Source: Streptomyces sp. CG4 (GTDB lineage Bacteria; Actinomycetota; Actinomycetes; Streptomycetales; Streptomycetaceae). From it: 64,000 nt of DNA. Position 1 is the first letter of the stretch. The number at the start of each line of letters is the position of its first letter. This document shows, one piece after another, positions 18,119 through 26,177 of the stretch. Below the pieces are notes generated by a model, which saw nothing but the letters and a program-made list of their open reading frames with translations, did not search any database and had not been told where the DNA came from. The position numbers and the translations under genes are program-made. The stretch is taken from assembly GCF_041080655.1 (NCBI RefSeq), contig NZ_CP163525.1:3534001-3598000 (forward strand), read 5' to 3'.

Positions 18119-19099
18119 ATGCTCCGCTTCCTTGTCCGTCGAGTTCTCGGCGCGCTGGTCATTCTCCTGATCATCAGCGCCGTCACCTTCTGGCTCTTCT
18201 ACGCCGTTCCGCGTGACCCTGCCATCATGTCGTGCGGCAGGAACTGCACGCCCGACATGCTCAAGCAGGTCCGGCACAACCTGGGCACCGACCACCCGAT
18301 CCCGGTCCAGTACTGGTACTGGCTCAAGGGCATCTTCGTCGGACGCAGCTACGGCGACTTCGGCAACTGCAACGCCCCCTGCCTCGGCTACTCGTTCGCC
18401 AACCGCCAGCCCGTCCTCGGCACGATCCTGGACCGGCTCCCGCTGACCCTGTCGCTCGCCTTCGGCTCCGCCGTGGTCTTCCTGATCATCGGTGTCGGCT
18501 CCGGCATGATCGCGGCGGTCAAGCAGGGCAAGTGGCAGGACAAGGTGGCCAGCTCGGGCTCGCTGATCGCCTCCTCGCTGCAGATCTACTTCGTCGGCTA
18601 CATCGCGATGTACTTCCTCGTCGCGAAGGCGAACGTCCTCGACAACCCGTCGTACACCTCCCTCACCGACGACCCCGTCGCGTGGGCCTCCGGACTCCTG
18701 CTGCCCTGGCTGGTGCTGTCGCTGATCTGGACCGCCAACTACACCCGTATGACGCGTTCCCAGCTGGCCGAGACGCTCACCGAGGACTACGTGCGCACGG
18801 CACGCGCCAAGGGCCTGTCCCGCCGCACGGTCTTCTTCCGGTTCGCCTGGCGCGGCGCGATGGGTCCGATCGTCACCATCTTCGGCATCGACCTCGCCCA
18901 GCTGGTCGGTGGCGCGATCATCACCGAGTCCGTCTTCAGCCTCCAGGGCGTCGGCCGGCTCGCGGTGGACGCCGTGAACAAGAGCGACCTTCCGATGGTG
19001 CTCGGCGTCACGCTGCTCGCGGCCAGCGCGATCGTGGTCTTCAACATCGTCGTGGACGCCGTCTACGCCCTCATCGACCCGCGGATCCGGCTCGCCTGA
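18119..19099 (+). CDS. Peptide ABC transporter permease, bldKC-like paralogue
   Basis: A DppB-type permease of 326 aa starting MLRFLVRRVLGALVILLIIS. The periplasmic loop has paired cysteines (MSCGRNCTPD; NCNAPCLGYSF) in the same places as its paralogue at 28692-29672 (LMCGKTCNPD; PCPAPCFGYSY). The EAA loop is RTARAKGLSRRTVFFRFAWRG and it ends LIDPRIRLA. It is part of the plus-strand operon and should pair with the 15154-16182 subunit to form the channel. Confidence 0.94.
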   Translation: MLRFLVRRVLGALVILLIISAVTFWLFYAVPRDPAIMSCGRNCTPDMLKQVRHNLGTDHPIPVQYWYWLKGIFVGRSYGDFGNCNAPCLGYSFANRQPVLGTILDRLPLTLSLAFGSAVVFLIIGVGSGMIAAVKQGKWQDKVASSGSLIASSLQIYFVGYIAMYFLVAKANVLDNPSYTSLTDDPVAWASGLLLPWLVLSLIWTANYTRMTRSQLAETLTEDYVRTARAKGLSRRTVFFRFAWRGAMGPIVTIFGIDLAQLVGGAIITESVFSLQGVGRLAVDAVNKSDLPMVLGVTLLAASAIVVFNIVVDAVYALIDPRIRLA

Positions 19100-19145
19100 C
19101 CTCCGCCCACCCCCTACCCCTCGCATCACCCCCAGGAGCGTCACC

Positions 19146-20183
19146 GTGACGAGCACCGATCAGCAGCCGTTCCTCTCCATCCGGGATCTGAAAGTCCACT
19201 TCTCCACCGAGGACGGCATCGTCAAGGCAGTCGACGGACTCAGCTTCGACCTGGCCAAGGGTCAGACGCTCGGCATCGTCGGCGAATCCGGCTCCGGCAA
19301 GTCGGTCACCAACCTGACGATCCTGGGCCTCCACGACCGTGCGCACACGGCGATCGAGGGCGAGATCCTCCTCGACGGCAAGGAGCTGCTCACCGCCTCC
19401 GAGAAGGAGCTGGAGCGGCTGCGCGGCAACAAGATGTCCATGATCTTCCAGGATGCGCTGGCCTCGCTGTCGCCGTACCACACCATCGGCGCACAGATCG
19501 GCGAGACCTACCGCAAGCACACGGGCTGCTCCAAGTCCGAGGCGCGCAAGCGCGCGATCGAGATGCTGCGCCGGGTCGGCATTCCCCAGCCGGACATGCG
19601 GGTCGACGACTACCCGCACCAGTTCTCGGGCGGTATGCGCCAGCGCGCGATGATCGCCATGGCGCTGGTCTGCGACCCGGAGCTGCTGATCGCCGACGAG
19701 CCGACGACGGCCCTCGACGTGACGGTCCAGGCCCAGATCATGGACCTCCTGAAGGACCTCCAGCAGGAGTTCGGCACCGCGATCATCTTCATCACCCACG
19801 ACCTCGGTGTCATCGCCGACATCGCGGACGACGTACTCGTGATGTACGGCGGCCGGTGCGTGGAGCGCGGCACCAAGAAGCAGGTGCTCAGCACCCCGGA
19901 CCACCCCTACACCCTGGGCCTGCTGAACTCGATGCCGAGCCTGGACGGGCCGGTGGACGTACCGCTGACGCCGATCCCCGGTTCGCCGCCCTCGCTGCTC
20001 AACCCGCCGTCGGGCTGCCGTTTCCACCCGCGCTGCACCTTCGCCGAGAAGGTCGCCGACGGGCTCTGCTCGACGGAGCGCCCGCTGCTGGAGGTGGCCG
20101 AGGGCCGCGGCTCCGCCTGCCACCTCACCTCGGGACAGAAGCAGGACCTCTTCGCCGACTTCGCCGCAACCCGGCACAACTGA
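19146..20183 (+). CDS. Peptide ABC transporter ATP-binding protein, bldKD-like paralogue
   Basis: A DppD-type ATPase of 345 aa. Walker A is [16 protein letters not shown], the signature [17 protein letters not shown], Walker [14 protein letters not shown] and the H-loop FITHDLGVI. The C-terminus carries the cysteine set [15 protein letters not shown]...LC. It is nearly the same as the 27600-28664 protein through the core, including the [13 protein letters not shown] region. The GTG start lies after AGGAGCGTCACC. Confidence 0.94.
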   Translation: MTSTDQQPFLSIRDLKVHFSTEDGIVKAVDGLSFDLAKGQTLGIVGESGSGKSVTNLTILGLHDRAHTAIEGEILLDGKELLTASEKELERLRGNKMSMIFQDALASLSPYHTIGAQIGETYRKHTGCSKSEARKRAIEMLRRVGIPQPDMRVDDYPHQFSGGMRQRAMIAMALVCDPELLIADEPTTALDVTVQAQIMDLLKDLQQEFGTAIIFITHDLGVIADIADDVLVMYGGRCVERGTKKQVLSTPDHPYTLGLLNSMPSLDGPVDVPLTPIPGSPPSLLNPPSGCRFHPRCTFAEKVADGLCSTERPLLEVAEGRGSACHLTSGQKQDLFADFAATRHN

Positions 20184-20209
20184 CGGAAACCAGACGGGAC
20201 TTCACGACC

Positions 20210-21268
20210 ATGAGCAACACGAACCCCCTCCTGGACGTCTCCGGCCTCACGAAGCACTTCCCGATCAAGGGCGGCTTCCCCATCCGCCGTACGGTCGGCG
20301 CGGTGCAGGCCGTCGACGGCCTGGACTTCCAGGTGGCCGAGGGCGAGAGCCTGGGCCTCGTCGGTGAGTCGGGCTGCGGCAAGTCGACCACGGGCCGCCT
20401 GATCACCCGCCTGCTGGAGCCGACCGGCGGCAAGATCACCTACCGCGGCCAGGACATCACGCACGCGGGCCGCAAGGATCTGGCGCCGATCCGCTCCGAG
20501 ATCCAGATGATCTTCCAGGACCCGTACGCCTCGCTGAACCCGCGCCAGACGGTCGGCAAGATCATCTCGGGCCCGATGGAGATCAACGACATCAACCCGG
20601 AGGGCGGCCGCGAGAAGCGGGTCCGCGAACTCCTGGAGATCGTCGGCCTGAACCCGGAGCACTACAACCGCTTCCCGCACGAGTTCTCCGGCGGCCAGCG
20701 CCAACGCATCGGCGTGGCCCGCGCCCTGGCCCTGGAACCGAAGCTCATCGTCGCCGACGAACCGGTCTCGGCCCTGGACGTCTCGATCCAGGCGCAGGTC
20801 GTGAACCTGCTCCAGAAGGTCCAGAAGGAACTGGGCATCGCGTTCGTCTTCATCGCCCACGACCTCGCGATCGTCCGTCACTTCTCGCAGCGCGTGGCCG
20901 TGATGTACCTCGGCAAGATCGTCGAGATCGCCGACCGCGAGGACCTGTACGGCAACCCGCGCCACCCCTACACCCGGGCCCTGCTCTCCGCCGTGCCCGA
21001 GGCGACGGTGGACGCGGAGCCGCGCGAGCGCATCCGCCTGGCCGGCGACGTCCCGTCCCCCATCAACCCGCCCTCCGGCTGCCGCTTCCGCACCCGCTGC
21101 TGGAAGGCGACGGAGAAGTGCGCGACGGAGGCCCCGCCGCTGGTCCAGGTGGAGGGCAACAAGCCCGGCCACCTGACGGCGTGCCACTACCCGGAGACGG
21201 CGGACACGGTCCCGGCCCCCCGTGCCTCCAAGGACCCTCTCTCCAAGGACCCCGAGGCGGCGGCCTGA
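20210..21268 (+). CDS. Peptide ABC transporter ATP-binding protein, bldKE-like paralogue
   Basis: A DppF-type ATPase of 352 aa and the last gene of the plus-strand importer. Walker A is [16 protein letters not shown], the signature FSGGQRQRIGVARALAL, Walker B KLIVADEPVSALD and the H-loop FIAHDLAIV. The iron-sulphur-type cysteines are SGCRFRTRCWKATEKC. Read side by side with the 26466-27587 protein, long stretches are identical (from the EKRVRELLEIVGLNPEHYN motif through the H-loop). It is therefore a close duplicate. A perfect terminator follows at 21355-21388. Confidence 0.94.
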   Translation: MSNTNPLLDVSGLTKHFPIKGGFPIRRTVGAVQAVDGLDFQVAEGESLGLVGESGCGKSTTGRLITRLLEPTGGKITYRGQDITHAGRKDLAPIRSEIQMIFQDPYASLNPRQTVGKIISGPMEINDINPEGGREKRVRELLEIVGLNPEHYNRFPHEFSGGQRQRIGVARALALEPKLIVADEPVSALDVSIQAQVVNLLQKVQKELGIAFVFIAHDLAIVRHFSQRVAVMYLGKIVEIADREDLYGNPRHPYTRALLSAVPEATVDAEPRERIRLAGDVPSPINPPSGCRFRTRCWKATEKCATEAPPLVQVEGNKPGHLTACHYPETADTVPAPRASKDPLSKDPEAAA

Positions 21269-21354
21269 CACACCCCTTTTCCGTCAGCCGCCCCTTGCGG
21301 AAGGGACTGTCACCGGCCCATTGACCCGAGCCCCTGATCGTCCGCTTCCAGGGA

Positions 21355-21388
21355 CGAAGGCCCGCGTCTTCCCGGACGCGGGCCTTCG
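21355..21388. terminator. Strong bidirectional terminator
   Basis: A perfect 14-bp stem (cgaaggcccgcgtc / gacgcgggccttcg) has a 6-nt loop. It lies between the plus-strand importer operon (ends 21268) and the minus-strand Rpn locus (ends 21412). Confidence 0.85.
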
Positions 21389-21411
21389 GCACACCCAAGG
21401 GACCGGGCTGC

Positions 21412-21690
21412 TCACTCCGTGCCGAACAACCCCGCCGCGTCTGTGGCGTGTACGGCGCGCTGGGCCCAGACCTCCAGTTGATCCAGGTCCGTGCAGGCGG
21501 TGACTCGCTCACGGGCCCCGTCGGTCACCGGGATGCCGCGCCACTCCAGGATGCGCAGGATCATCTCCCTGCGACCCTCGATACGGCCCTCGGCTCTGCC
21601 CTCTTCCCTGGCTTGTTCCCTGCCTTGTTCCCTGCCTTCCGCGCGCACCTGCTCCGCCAGGGGGTGTCGCCAGAAGTACTGGATCGCCAT
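21412..21690 (-). CDS. Stand-alone C-terminal Rpn domain (tandem partial duplicate), RpnS-like candidate
   Basis: This 92-aa frame starts 5 bases after the stop of the Rpn-family gene and is a copy of that gene's last 89 codons. Both begin with IQYFWRHPLAEQVR, pass through a charged Glu/Gly/Arg repeat, and end with LEVWAQRAVHAT plus a short tail. The repeat differs in length and spelling (REQGREQAREEGRAEGRIEG here, REEG repeats there). The start ATG 21690 has GACGAGG directly before it. It lacks the nuclease domain. By analogy with E. coli RpnA-short it could be an inhibitor of the full-length nuclease; it could also be a decaying duplicate. It has no TTA codon. Confidence 0.65.
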   Translation of the reverse strand: MAIQYFWRHPLAEQVRAEGREQGREQAREEGRAEGRIEGRREMILRILEWRGIPVTDGARERVTACTDLDQLEVWAQRAVHATDAAGLFGTE

Positions 21691-21695
21691 CCTCG

Positions 21696-21965
21696 TCACT
21701 CGGCGTCGAACAGCGCCGCAGCGCTCGTGGCGTGTACGGCGCGCTGGGCCCACACCTCCAGCTGGGCCAGGTCAGTGCAGGCGCTCACTCGCTCGCGGAC
21801 AGAGTCGGGCACCGGGACAGCGCGCCATTCCAGGACGCGGAGCACCATCTCGGCCTTGGCCTCGGCCCGGCCTTGCTCCCGTCCCTCTTCGCGGCCTTCT
21901 TCGCGGCCTTCCTCCCGCACCTGCTCTGCCAGCGGGTGCCGCCAGAAGTACTGGATTGCCGTCAT
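21696..21965 (-). CDS. Internal gene-within-gene: C-terminal Rpn protein, 89 aa (predicted)
   Basis: This start lies inside the Rpn gene, in frame. The minus-strand sequence TGGAGGGATTTGATG puts a near-perfect ribosome binding site at standard spacing before ATG 21965. The product (MTAIQYFWRHPLAEQV...LFDAE) is exactly the helical C-terminal domain without the nuclease. In E. coli, RpnA has such an internally started short form that binds and blocks the long form. The downstream tandem copy begins within one codon of this same point, which suggests the unit is functional by itself. Translation from this start is predicted, not shown. Confidence 0.6.
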   Translation of the reverse strand: MTAIQYFWRHPLAEQVREEGREEGREEGREQGRAEAKAEMVLRVLEWRAVPVPDSVRERVSACTDLAQLEVWAQRAVHATSAAALFDAE

Positions 21966-22604
21966 CAAATCCCTCCACATCTGCTTCGCCTGGGGATCGG
22001 CCAGGCAGGAGTCGACAAACTGCACGAAGACCGCGGCAGTCTCTGAGTCAATGGTCCGCAGGGCGGCTGCCAGCGATTCCAGTATGGCGTCGGCCTGCGG
22101 TCCACGCCCGTGTGTCATGGCCGAGAGCACCGCAAGAGGTACGTCCCGTTCGGCCTGCCGCTCGTCCGAGATCACCGGCACGTTGTCCGGACCCAGCACC
22201 AGCGGCCGTACCGTCATCGAGTCCCAGCCCGGGAAGCCGAACCGGATCGGCTTCGATGCCCACTGCGCCGTCCTGCTGCTCTGGGTGATGACGATGAGCA
22301 CGGGCTCGCAGCGGTACTTCTCGTGCAGGTAGGACAGGTAGTAGGGCCAGCTGCCCCGCTTGCGCTCGTCCACCTTCCCCTGCGACTCCACGACCAGCAG
22401 GTACGTGCCCTTGTCCGTCTCCGCCCGCAGCAGGGTGTCCACCCGGCGCTCGACCGGTTCGATCTCGGTGAGGTCCACGTTCAGCGCGGCGATCTCCCGA
22501 GGCTCGGGGAACGGCACGTGCAGCACCTTCTGTAACGCCTTCGTCAGCAGCGTCGGATCCTTCTGAAAGATCCGATGCAACGCCTCATGCGACGAGCCGA
22601 CCAT
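21696..22604 (-). CDS. Rpn-family PD-(D/E)XK nuclease, bldA-type TTA codon
   Basis: A 302-aa protein of the Rpn/YhgA-like family (recombination-promoting DNA endonucleases, some active in phage defence). The nuclease core is seen as D56 in RRVDTLLRAE and E73-x-Q75 in LLVVESQGK, followed by SWPYYLSYLHEKY. The C-terminal 90 residues are a helical, highly charged region with REEG repeats. ATG 22604 has AGGAG 5 bases upstream. Codon 24 (22535-22533) is TTA, which in Streptomyces needs the developmental tRNA bldA. Codon 214 is an ATG with GGAGGG 5 bases upstream, a good internal start. The upstream neighbour is an HATPase gene 32 bp away on the same strand. Confidence 0.85.
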   Translation of the reverse strand: MVGSSHEALHRIFQKDPTLLTKALQKVLHVPFPEPREIAALNVDLTEIEPVERRVDTLLRAETDKGTYLLVVESQGKVDERKRGSWPYYLSYLHEKYRCEPVLIVITQSSRTAQWASKPIRFGFPGWDSMTVRPLVLGPDNVPVISDERQAERDVPLAVLSAMTHGRGPQADAILESLAAALRTIDSETAAVFVQFVDSCLADPQAKQMWRDLMTAIQYFWRHPLAEQVREEGREEGREEGREQGRAEAKAEMVLRVLEWRAVPVPDSVRERVSACTDLAQLEVWAQRAVHATSAAALFDAE

Positions 22605-22636
22605 CAGCTCTCCTTTCCATCGCGGTGATCAACGAG

Positions 22637-23047
22637 CTACGCCGCCGCAAGTTCGCACCACACGTACTTCCCCCGGTCCCCGAACCGGGCCGTAGGCTGC
22701 CACCCCCAGTACTCCGCACACGCCTTCACCAGCCCCAGCCCCCGCCCGTCCTCCAACTCCGCCACCTGCTCCAGCGGACGCAGCGGATCCGGCGGAGCGG
22801 GATCGGTGTCCCACGCCCCGATCCACACCGTGCCCTCCGGGGTACGACGCACCCTCAACGCCGCCGGCCCCTTCGTATGCCGCACGGCATTGGACACCAG
22901 CTCAGCCGCCAGCAACTCCGCCGTGTCCACGATCCCGATCAACCCATGCAGGGTCAGGATCAGACGCAGAGTGCGACGGCACACCGTCACGGCTCTGAGG
23001 TCGTTGGGGACGTAGAGCGTGTAGTCCCAGGCTTCGTTTTCGGGCAT
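22637..23047 (-). CDS. ATP-binding protein, anti-sigma-factor kinase type (HATPase_c)
   Basis: A 136-aa GHKL ATPase of the RsbW-like class that is very common in Streptomyces. The N-box is ELLAAELVSNAVRHT and the G-box is EDGRGLGLVKACAEYWG. A hydrophobic N-terminal region contains VCRRTLRLILTLHGLIG. In other members such proteins phosphorylate anti-anti-sigma factors or bind sigma factors; the partner here is unknown. It is divergent from an XRE/DUF5753 regulator (203-bp gap), an arrangement repeated many times in Streptomyces genomes together with a DUF397 gene. Confidence 0.9.
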   Translation of the reverse strand: MPENEAWDYTLYVPNDLRAVTVCRRTLRLILTLHGLIGIVDTAELLAAELVSNAVRHTKGPAALRVRRTPEGTVWIGAWDTDPAPPDPLRPLEQVAELEDGRGLGLVKACAEYWGWQPTARFGDRGKYVWCELAAA

Positions 23048-23250
23048 GCGTCATCAACTCCAGTACAGAGAGAGGGATTTGGCACGCGGTGGCCTTGCCG
23101 CAGCCGTCACGGCAGGACAGCGCGGTGCGCTTCCGCTGCGTGTGCATTGCATCACCGACGGTAAGGCTTACTGTTAATGCATCGCAAGCTGGTCGCGTAA
23201 TCTGACGCCCGAACGAGTCGAGTTCACGGACGTGTTGAGAGGATCCGCCG

Positions 23251-24102
23251 ATGGCATTGAGGGACGAGCCGACGGCACGTCAGATGCGCCTGGCGACAGA
23301 GTTGCGCAGGCTCCGTGACGCGGCAGGCCTCAGCGCACGGGAGGCGGCGAGACTACTCGGAGTGAGCCCTCCCCACATCAGCCAGATCGAGGCCGGCTAC
23401 ACGGGTGTGAGCGAGAACCGGCTACGTCGCCTCGCCGCCAACTACGCCTGCTCTGACCCCGAACTCATCGAGGCCCTGGTGGCCATGGCCACGGACCGCA
23501 CGCGAGGCTGGTGGGAGGAGTACCGGGGCCGCCTGTCTACACCGTTCCTGGACCTGTCCGAGCTGGAGCACCACGCCAGCTACCGGTGGGACGTGGACTT
23601 CCTGCACGTCCCAGGTCTTCTCCAGACCGAGGATTACGCCCGAGGACTCTTCTCGTACGTAAACCCGGATCACCCCCAAAGCGAGCTGGAGCTGTGGGCC
23701 GAACACCGGATGCGGCGCAAGGTCGTCATCCAGCGTGCCGACCCGATTCCGTACGAGGCCCTGGTCCACGAAGCGGCGCTGCGCATCAGAGTCCGCGACC
23801 GTGCCGCGGCGCGGGCTCAACTCGCCCATGTACTGGAACTCTCCGAACGCGACCACATCACCGTGCGCGTCATCCCCTTCGACCTGGACGACTTCGGCGG
23901 AGCCGGAAGCGCCATGGTGTACGCGGGTGGTCCGGTGCCCAAGCTGGACACAGTGGTTCGCGACGGCCCCCACAGGACTGGATTCATCGACGCCGAAGCA
24001 CAACTCAACCGCTTCCGCGCACTCTTCCGTAGGCTGGAAGCGGTGTCGCTCGAACCCGGACGTTCACGCGACTTCATCCACGGACTGGCGAAGGAACTGT
24101 GA
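23251..24102 (+). CDS. XRE-family transcriptional regulator with DUF5753 ligand domain (Scr1-like)
   Basis: 283 aa. The N-terminal helix-turn-helix spans about residues 14-70 (LRRLRDAAGLSAREAARLLG, VSPPHISQIEAGYTGVS). The rest is the DUF5753 domain (FLHVPGLLQTEDYARGLF, HEAALRIRVRDRAAARAQLAHVLELSE, ITVRVIPFDLDDFGGAGS). Members of this group pair with a downstream small DUF397 protein and act as antitoxin-like regulators (Scr1/Scr2), some with developmental effects. The stop is 7 bases before the DUF397 start, so the two form an operon. GAGAGGATCC precedes the ATG. Confidence 0.93.
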   Translation: MALRDEPTARQMRLATELRRLRDAAGLSAREAARLLGVSPPHISQIEAGYTGVSENRLRRLAANYACSDPELIEALVAMATDRTRGWWEEYRGRLSTPFLDLSELEHHASYRWDVDFLHVPGLLQTEDYARGLFSYVNPDHPQSELELWAEHRMRRKVVIQRADPIPYEALVHEAALRIRVRDRAAARAQLAHVLELSERDHITVRVIPFDLDDFGGAGSAMVYAGGPVPKLDTVVRDGPHRTGFIDAEAQLNRFRALFRRLEAVSLEPGRSRDFIHGLAKEL

Positions 24103-24109
24103 GGCACTC

Positions 24110-24301
24110 ATGGCCATCCGCGACCACTGGCGCAAGTCGTCCTATTCCGGCGGCGGTGAGGGCAATGCCTGCGTGGAGGTCTCCATCCGCCCCGCCAACA
24201 TAGCAGTCCGCGACTCCAAGGCCCCGGCAAGAGCCACCCTCACCTTCCCCCCCAGCACCTTCACCCCCTTCATCAACACTCTGAAGCAGCACCGGAGTTG
24301 A
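24110..24301 (+). CDS. DUF397 domain small protein (Scr2-like)
   Basis: 63 aa, with the hallmark WRKSSYSGGGEGNACVEV and VRDSKAP motifs of DUF397, then a helix-like tail (FTPFINTLKQ). It partners the XRE regulator immediately upstream. In the Scr1-Scr2 case this small protein is the proposed toxin; in other clusters it is only known to affect antibiotic production or sporulation. The exact role is not predictable from sequence. Confidence 0.9.
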   Translation: MAIRDHWRKSSYSGGGEGNACVEVSIRPANIAVRDSKAPARATLTFPPSTFTPFINTLKQHRS

Positions 24302-24327
24302 GAGACGCTCAAGAAGTGCACCGGAAC

Positions 24328-24356
24328 CTGACACACCGTTCAACATCGTGTGTCAG
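24328..24356. promoter_or_regulatory. Perfect 9-bp inverted repeat overlapping upstream edge of a methyltransferase gene
   Basis: CTGACACAC (24328-24336) and GTGTGTCAG (24348-24356) are perfect inverted copies separated by 11 bases. The right arm contains a GTG in frame with the downstream methyltransferase and ends 10 bases before its preferred start. It could be an operator for a dimeric regulator or a leader hairpin; it is too weak for a terminator. Confidence 0.5.
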
Positions 24357-24365
24357 ACTGCCGCG

Positions 24366-25130
24366 GTGGTAGATCATTCGTTCACCGATCTCGCGCTCGC
24401 CGCGCTCTATGACCACCTCAACCCCTGGGGACCGGGTGACGACTTCTACCTCGGTCTGGTGCGGGAGGCCCGCTCGGTGCTGGACATCGGCTGCGGCACC
24501 GGGCGGCTGTTGCGGCGGGCCCGGGCCGAGGGGCACCAGGGCCGGCTGATGGGTCTGGATCCGGCCCCGGCCATGCTCGTACAGGCGCGGCGGGCCCGGC
24601 CGGACGTCGAGTGGGTGCTCGGTGACACCCGAGTGCGGCGCTGGGACGGGGAGTTCGACCTCGTCGTCATGACCGGGCACGCGTTCCAGGAACTGGTCGG
24701 CGACGAGGAGATCCGGTCGTGTCTGCGCGCGGTCCGTGCGGCCCTCGGCGCCGACGGACGGTTCGTCTTCGAGAGCCGCAATCCGGCCGCCCGTGCCTGG
24801 GAGCGCTGGACACCCGAGCGGATCTACGAGATCACCGCCGATGACGGCACTCCGGTACGGGTGTGGCACGAGGTCCAACAGCCGCTCATCGGGGGCCGGG
24901 TGCGCTTCACGGAGACCTACGCCGGCGCCCCCTGGCCGACCCCACGGGTCTGCCACAGCGTCCTGCGCTTCCTGGATCCGGACTCCCTCACGGCCTTCCT
25001 GGCCGAGGCCGGGCTGGCCGTCGTCGAACAGTACGGGGACTGGGGCCGGAACCCGCTCACCCCCGCCAGCCCCGAGATCATCACCGTGGCCCGACGAGCC
25101 CAGCCGGGTTCTGCCCGGCGGATCATGTGA
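24366..25130 (+). CDS. Class I SAM-dependent methyltransferase
   Basis: 254 aa. Motif I is VLDIGCGTGRLLRRA, motif II MGLDPAPAMLVQARRA, the adenine-binding acid WVLGDTRVRRW, and motif IV FDLVVMTGHAFQEL. The C-terminal half (RVWHEVQQPLIGGRVRFTET, LRFLDPDSLTAFLAEAGL) is the substrate side and gives no clear substrate. The preferred start is GTG 24366 (VVDHSFTDLALAALYDHLNPW), where homology-like sequence begins. GTG 24348 is the longest option and lies inside an inverted repeat. A small-molecule methyltransferase is most likely. Confidence 0.88.
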   Translation: MVDHSFTDLALAALYDHLNPWGPGDDFYLGLVREARSVLDIGCGTGRLLRRARAEGHQGRLMGLDPAPAMLVQARRARPDVEWVLGDTRVRRWDGEFDLVVMTGHAFQELVGDEEIRSCLRAVRAALGADGRFVFESRNPAARAWERWTPERIYEITADDGTPVRVWHEVQQPLIGGRVRFTETYAGAPWPTPRVCHSVLRFLDPDSLTAFLAEAGLAVVEQYGDWGRNPLTPASPEIITVARRAQPGSARRIM

Positions 25131-25149
25131 CCACTAGGCTGCTGCGACA

Positions 25150-25628
25150 ATGGAACGCTTAACCGACGTACCCGAGAGTCTCGCCCGGCCTGCGGATCCG
25201 GCCCGGGCGAACGACTACGACCGCTTCGCCGAGGCGTACTCGGCGGAGACCGAGAACAACCTCGTGAGCCGACGCTGGCCGAGATACGGCGCGTGCTCAG
25301 GCCCGGCGGCCGGCTGATCGCGTCGGTGGACCACCCTGTCGTGGCCTACACGATCGAGGATCCTCGGCCCGACTACTTCGCGACCACCAGCTATACCTTC
25401 GACTGGACGTTCAACGGGCAGTCCTTCCCTATGCGGTTCTGGCGCAGGCCGTTGCACGCGATGACCGATGCCTTCACCACCGCCGGCTTCCGCCTTGCCG
25501 TCATCAGCGAGCCGCGGCCCGACCCGGCCGCCCGTGAACTGTTTCCCGACGGCTTCCACGACCTTTCGACCAAGCCCAACTTCCTGTTCTTCGTCGTCGA
25601 GGTACCGCCGTCGGCTGCCGGGTGGTGA
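25150..25628 (+). pseudogene. Methyltransferase remnant with internal deletion and frameshift
   Basis: The first part (MERLTDVPES...NDYDRFAEAYSAETENNLVS) is the N-terminus of a SAM methyltransferase. In another frame, from about 25272, the sequence continues as its C-terminal half (TLAEIRRVLRPGGRLIASVD, WRRPLHAMTDAFTTAGF, PNFLFFVVEV). Motifs I to III that bind SAM are missing, so a deletion of roughly 300 bp shifted the frame near 25270. The fourth codon is TTA (25159-25161), so the intact ancestor would have depended on bldA. A GTG at 25293 could start the rest but would lack SAM binding. It lies just after the intact methyltransferase. Confidence 0.85.
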
Positions 25629-25717
25629 GAGCACCCCGCTACGGGGGCTCACCGCGGGGACGATCCGCATAGGCTCGTCAGGGAATTGACGGCAGTCGGT
25701 GGAGAAACCGGGGAGCC

Positions 25718-26122
25718 ATGTCCACGAACAGCGCCGCTCTGACCATCGCGACCATCGCCGAACGCTTCCTCACCGCCTTCCAGGCCCGGGACTGGGAGGC
25801 GCTGCGGGGTCTGCTGGCTGACGACATCGCCTGGAGCATGCCGGGAACGGGCACGATCTCCGGCACCGTCCACGGCGCCGAAGCGGTCGTGGACCGGGCT
25901 CGGCACATCGCGAGCAGGGGACTGCACACCGAGCTGCTGCATGTACTCGTCGGCGCGCACGGCGCCGCCCTCTCGCTCCACAACACGGCAACCGCCCCTG
26001 ACGGCCGTCGGCTCGACGAGTACCTCGCGACCGTGCTGACCACGCACCACGGACGTATCACCGCCATCGACAGCTATCTCTCGGACGTCGACGGCATGAG
26101 TTCCTTCTTCACCGCGCCCTGA
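25718..26122 (+). CDS. SnoaL/NTF2-like (SgcJ/EcaC-type) small protein
   Basis: 134 aa with the cone-shaped NTF2-like pattern: a first helix (AERFLTAFQARDWEALRGLLADDIAWSM), then an edge strand (VHGAEAVVDRARHIASRGLHTELLH) and a final sheet (DEYLATVLTTHHGRITAIDSYLSDVDG). The last strand carries the typical KI-type core seen in these families. Members range from polyketide cyclases to uncharacterised stress proteins, so no reaction can be assigned. It is a single gene downstream of the methyltransferase remnant. Confidence 0.8.
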   Translation: MSTNSAALTIATIAERFLTAFQARDWEALRGLLADDIAWSMPGTGTISGTVHGAEAVVDRARHIASRGLHTELLHVLVGAHGAALSLHNTATAPDGRRLDEYLATVLTTHHGRITAIDSYLSDVDGMSSFFTAP

Positions 26123-26177
26123 GGTCAAGCCCGGATTGATCTCAGGGCGCCGGAGTCTCGGGTTCTAAGATCGAACC

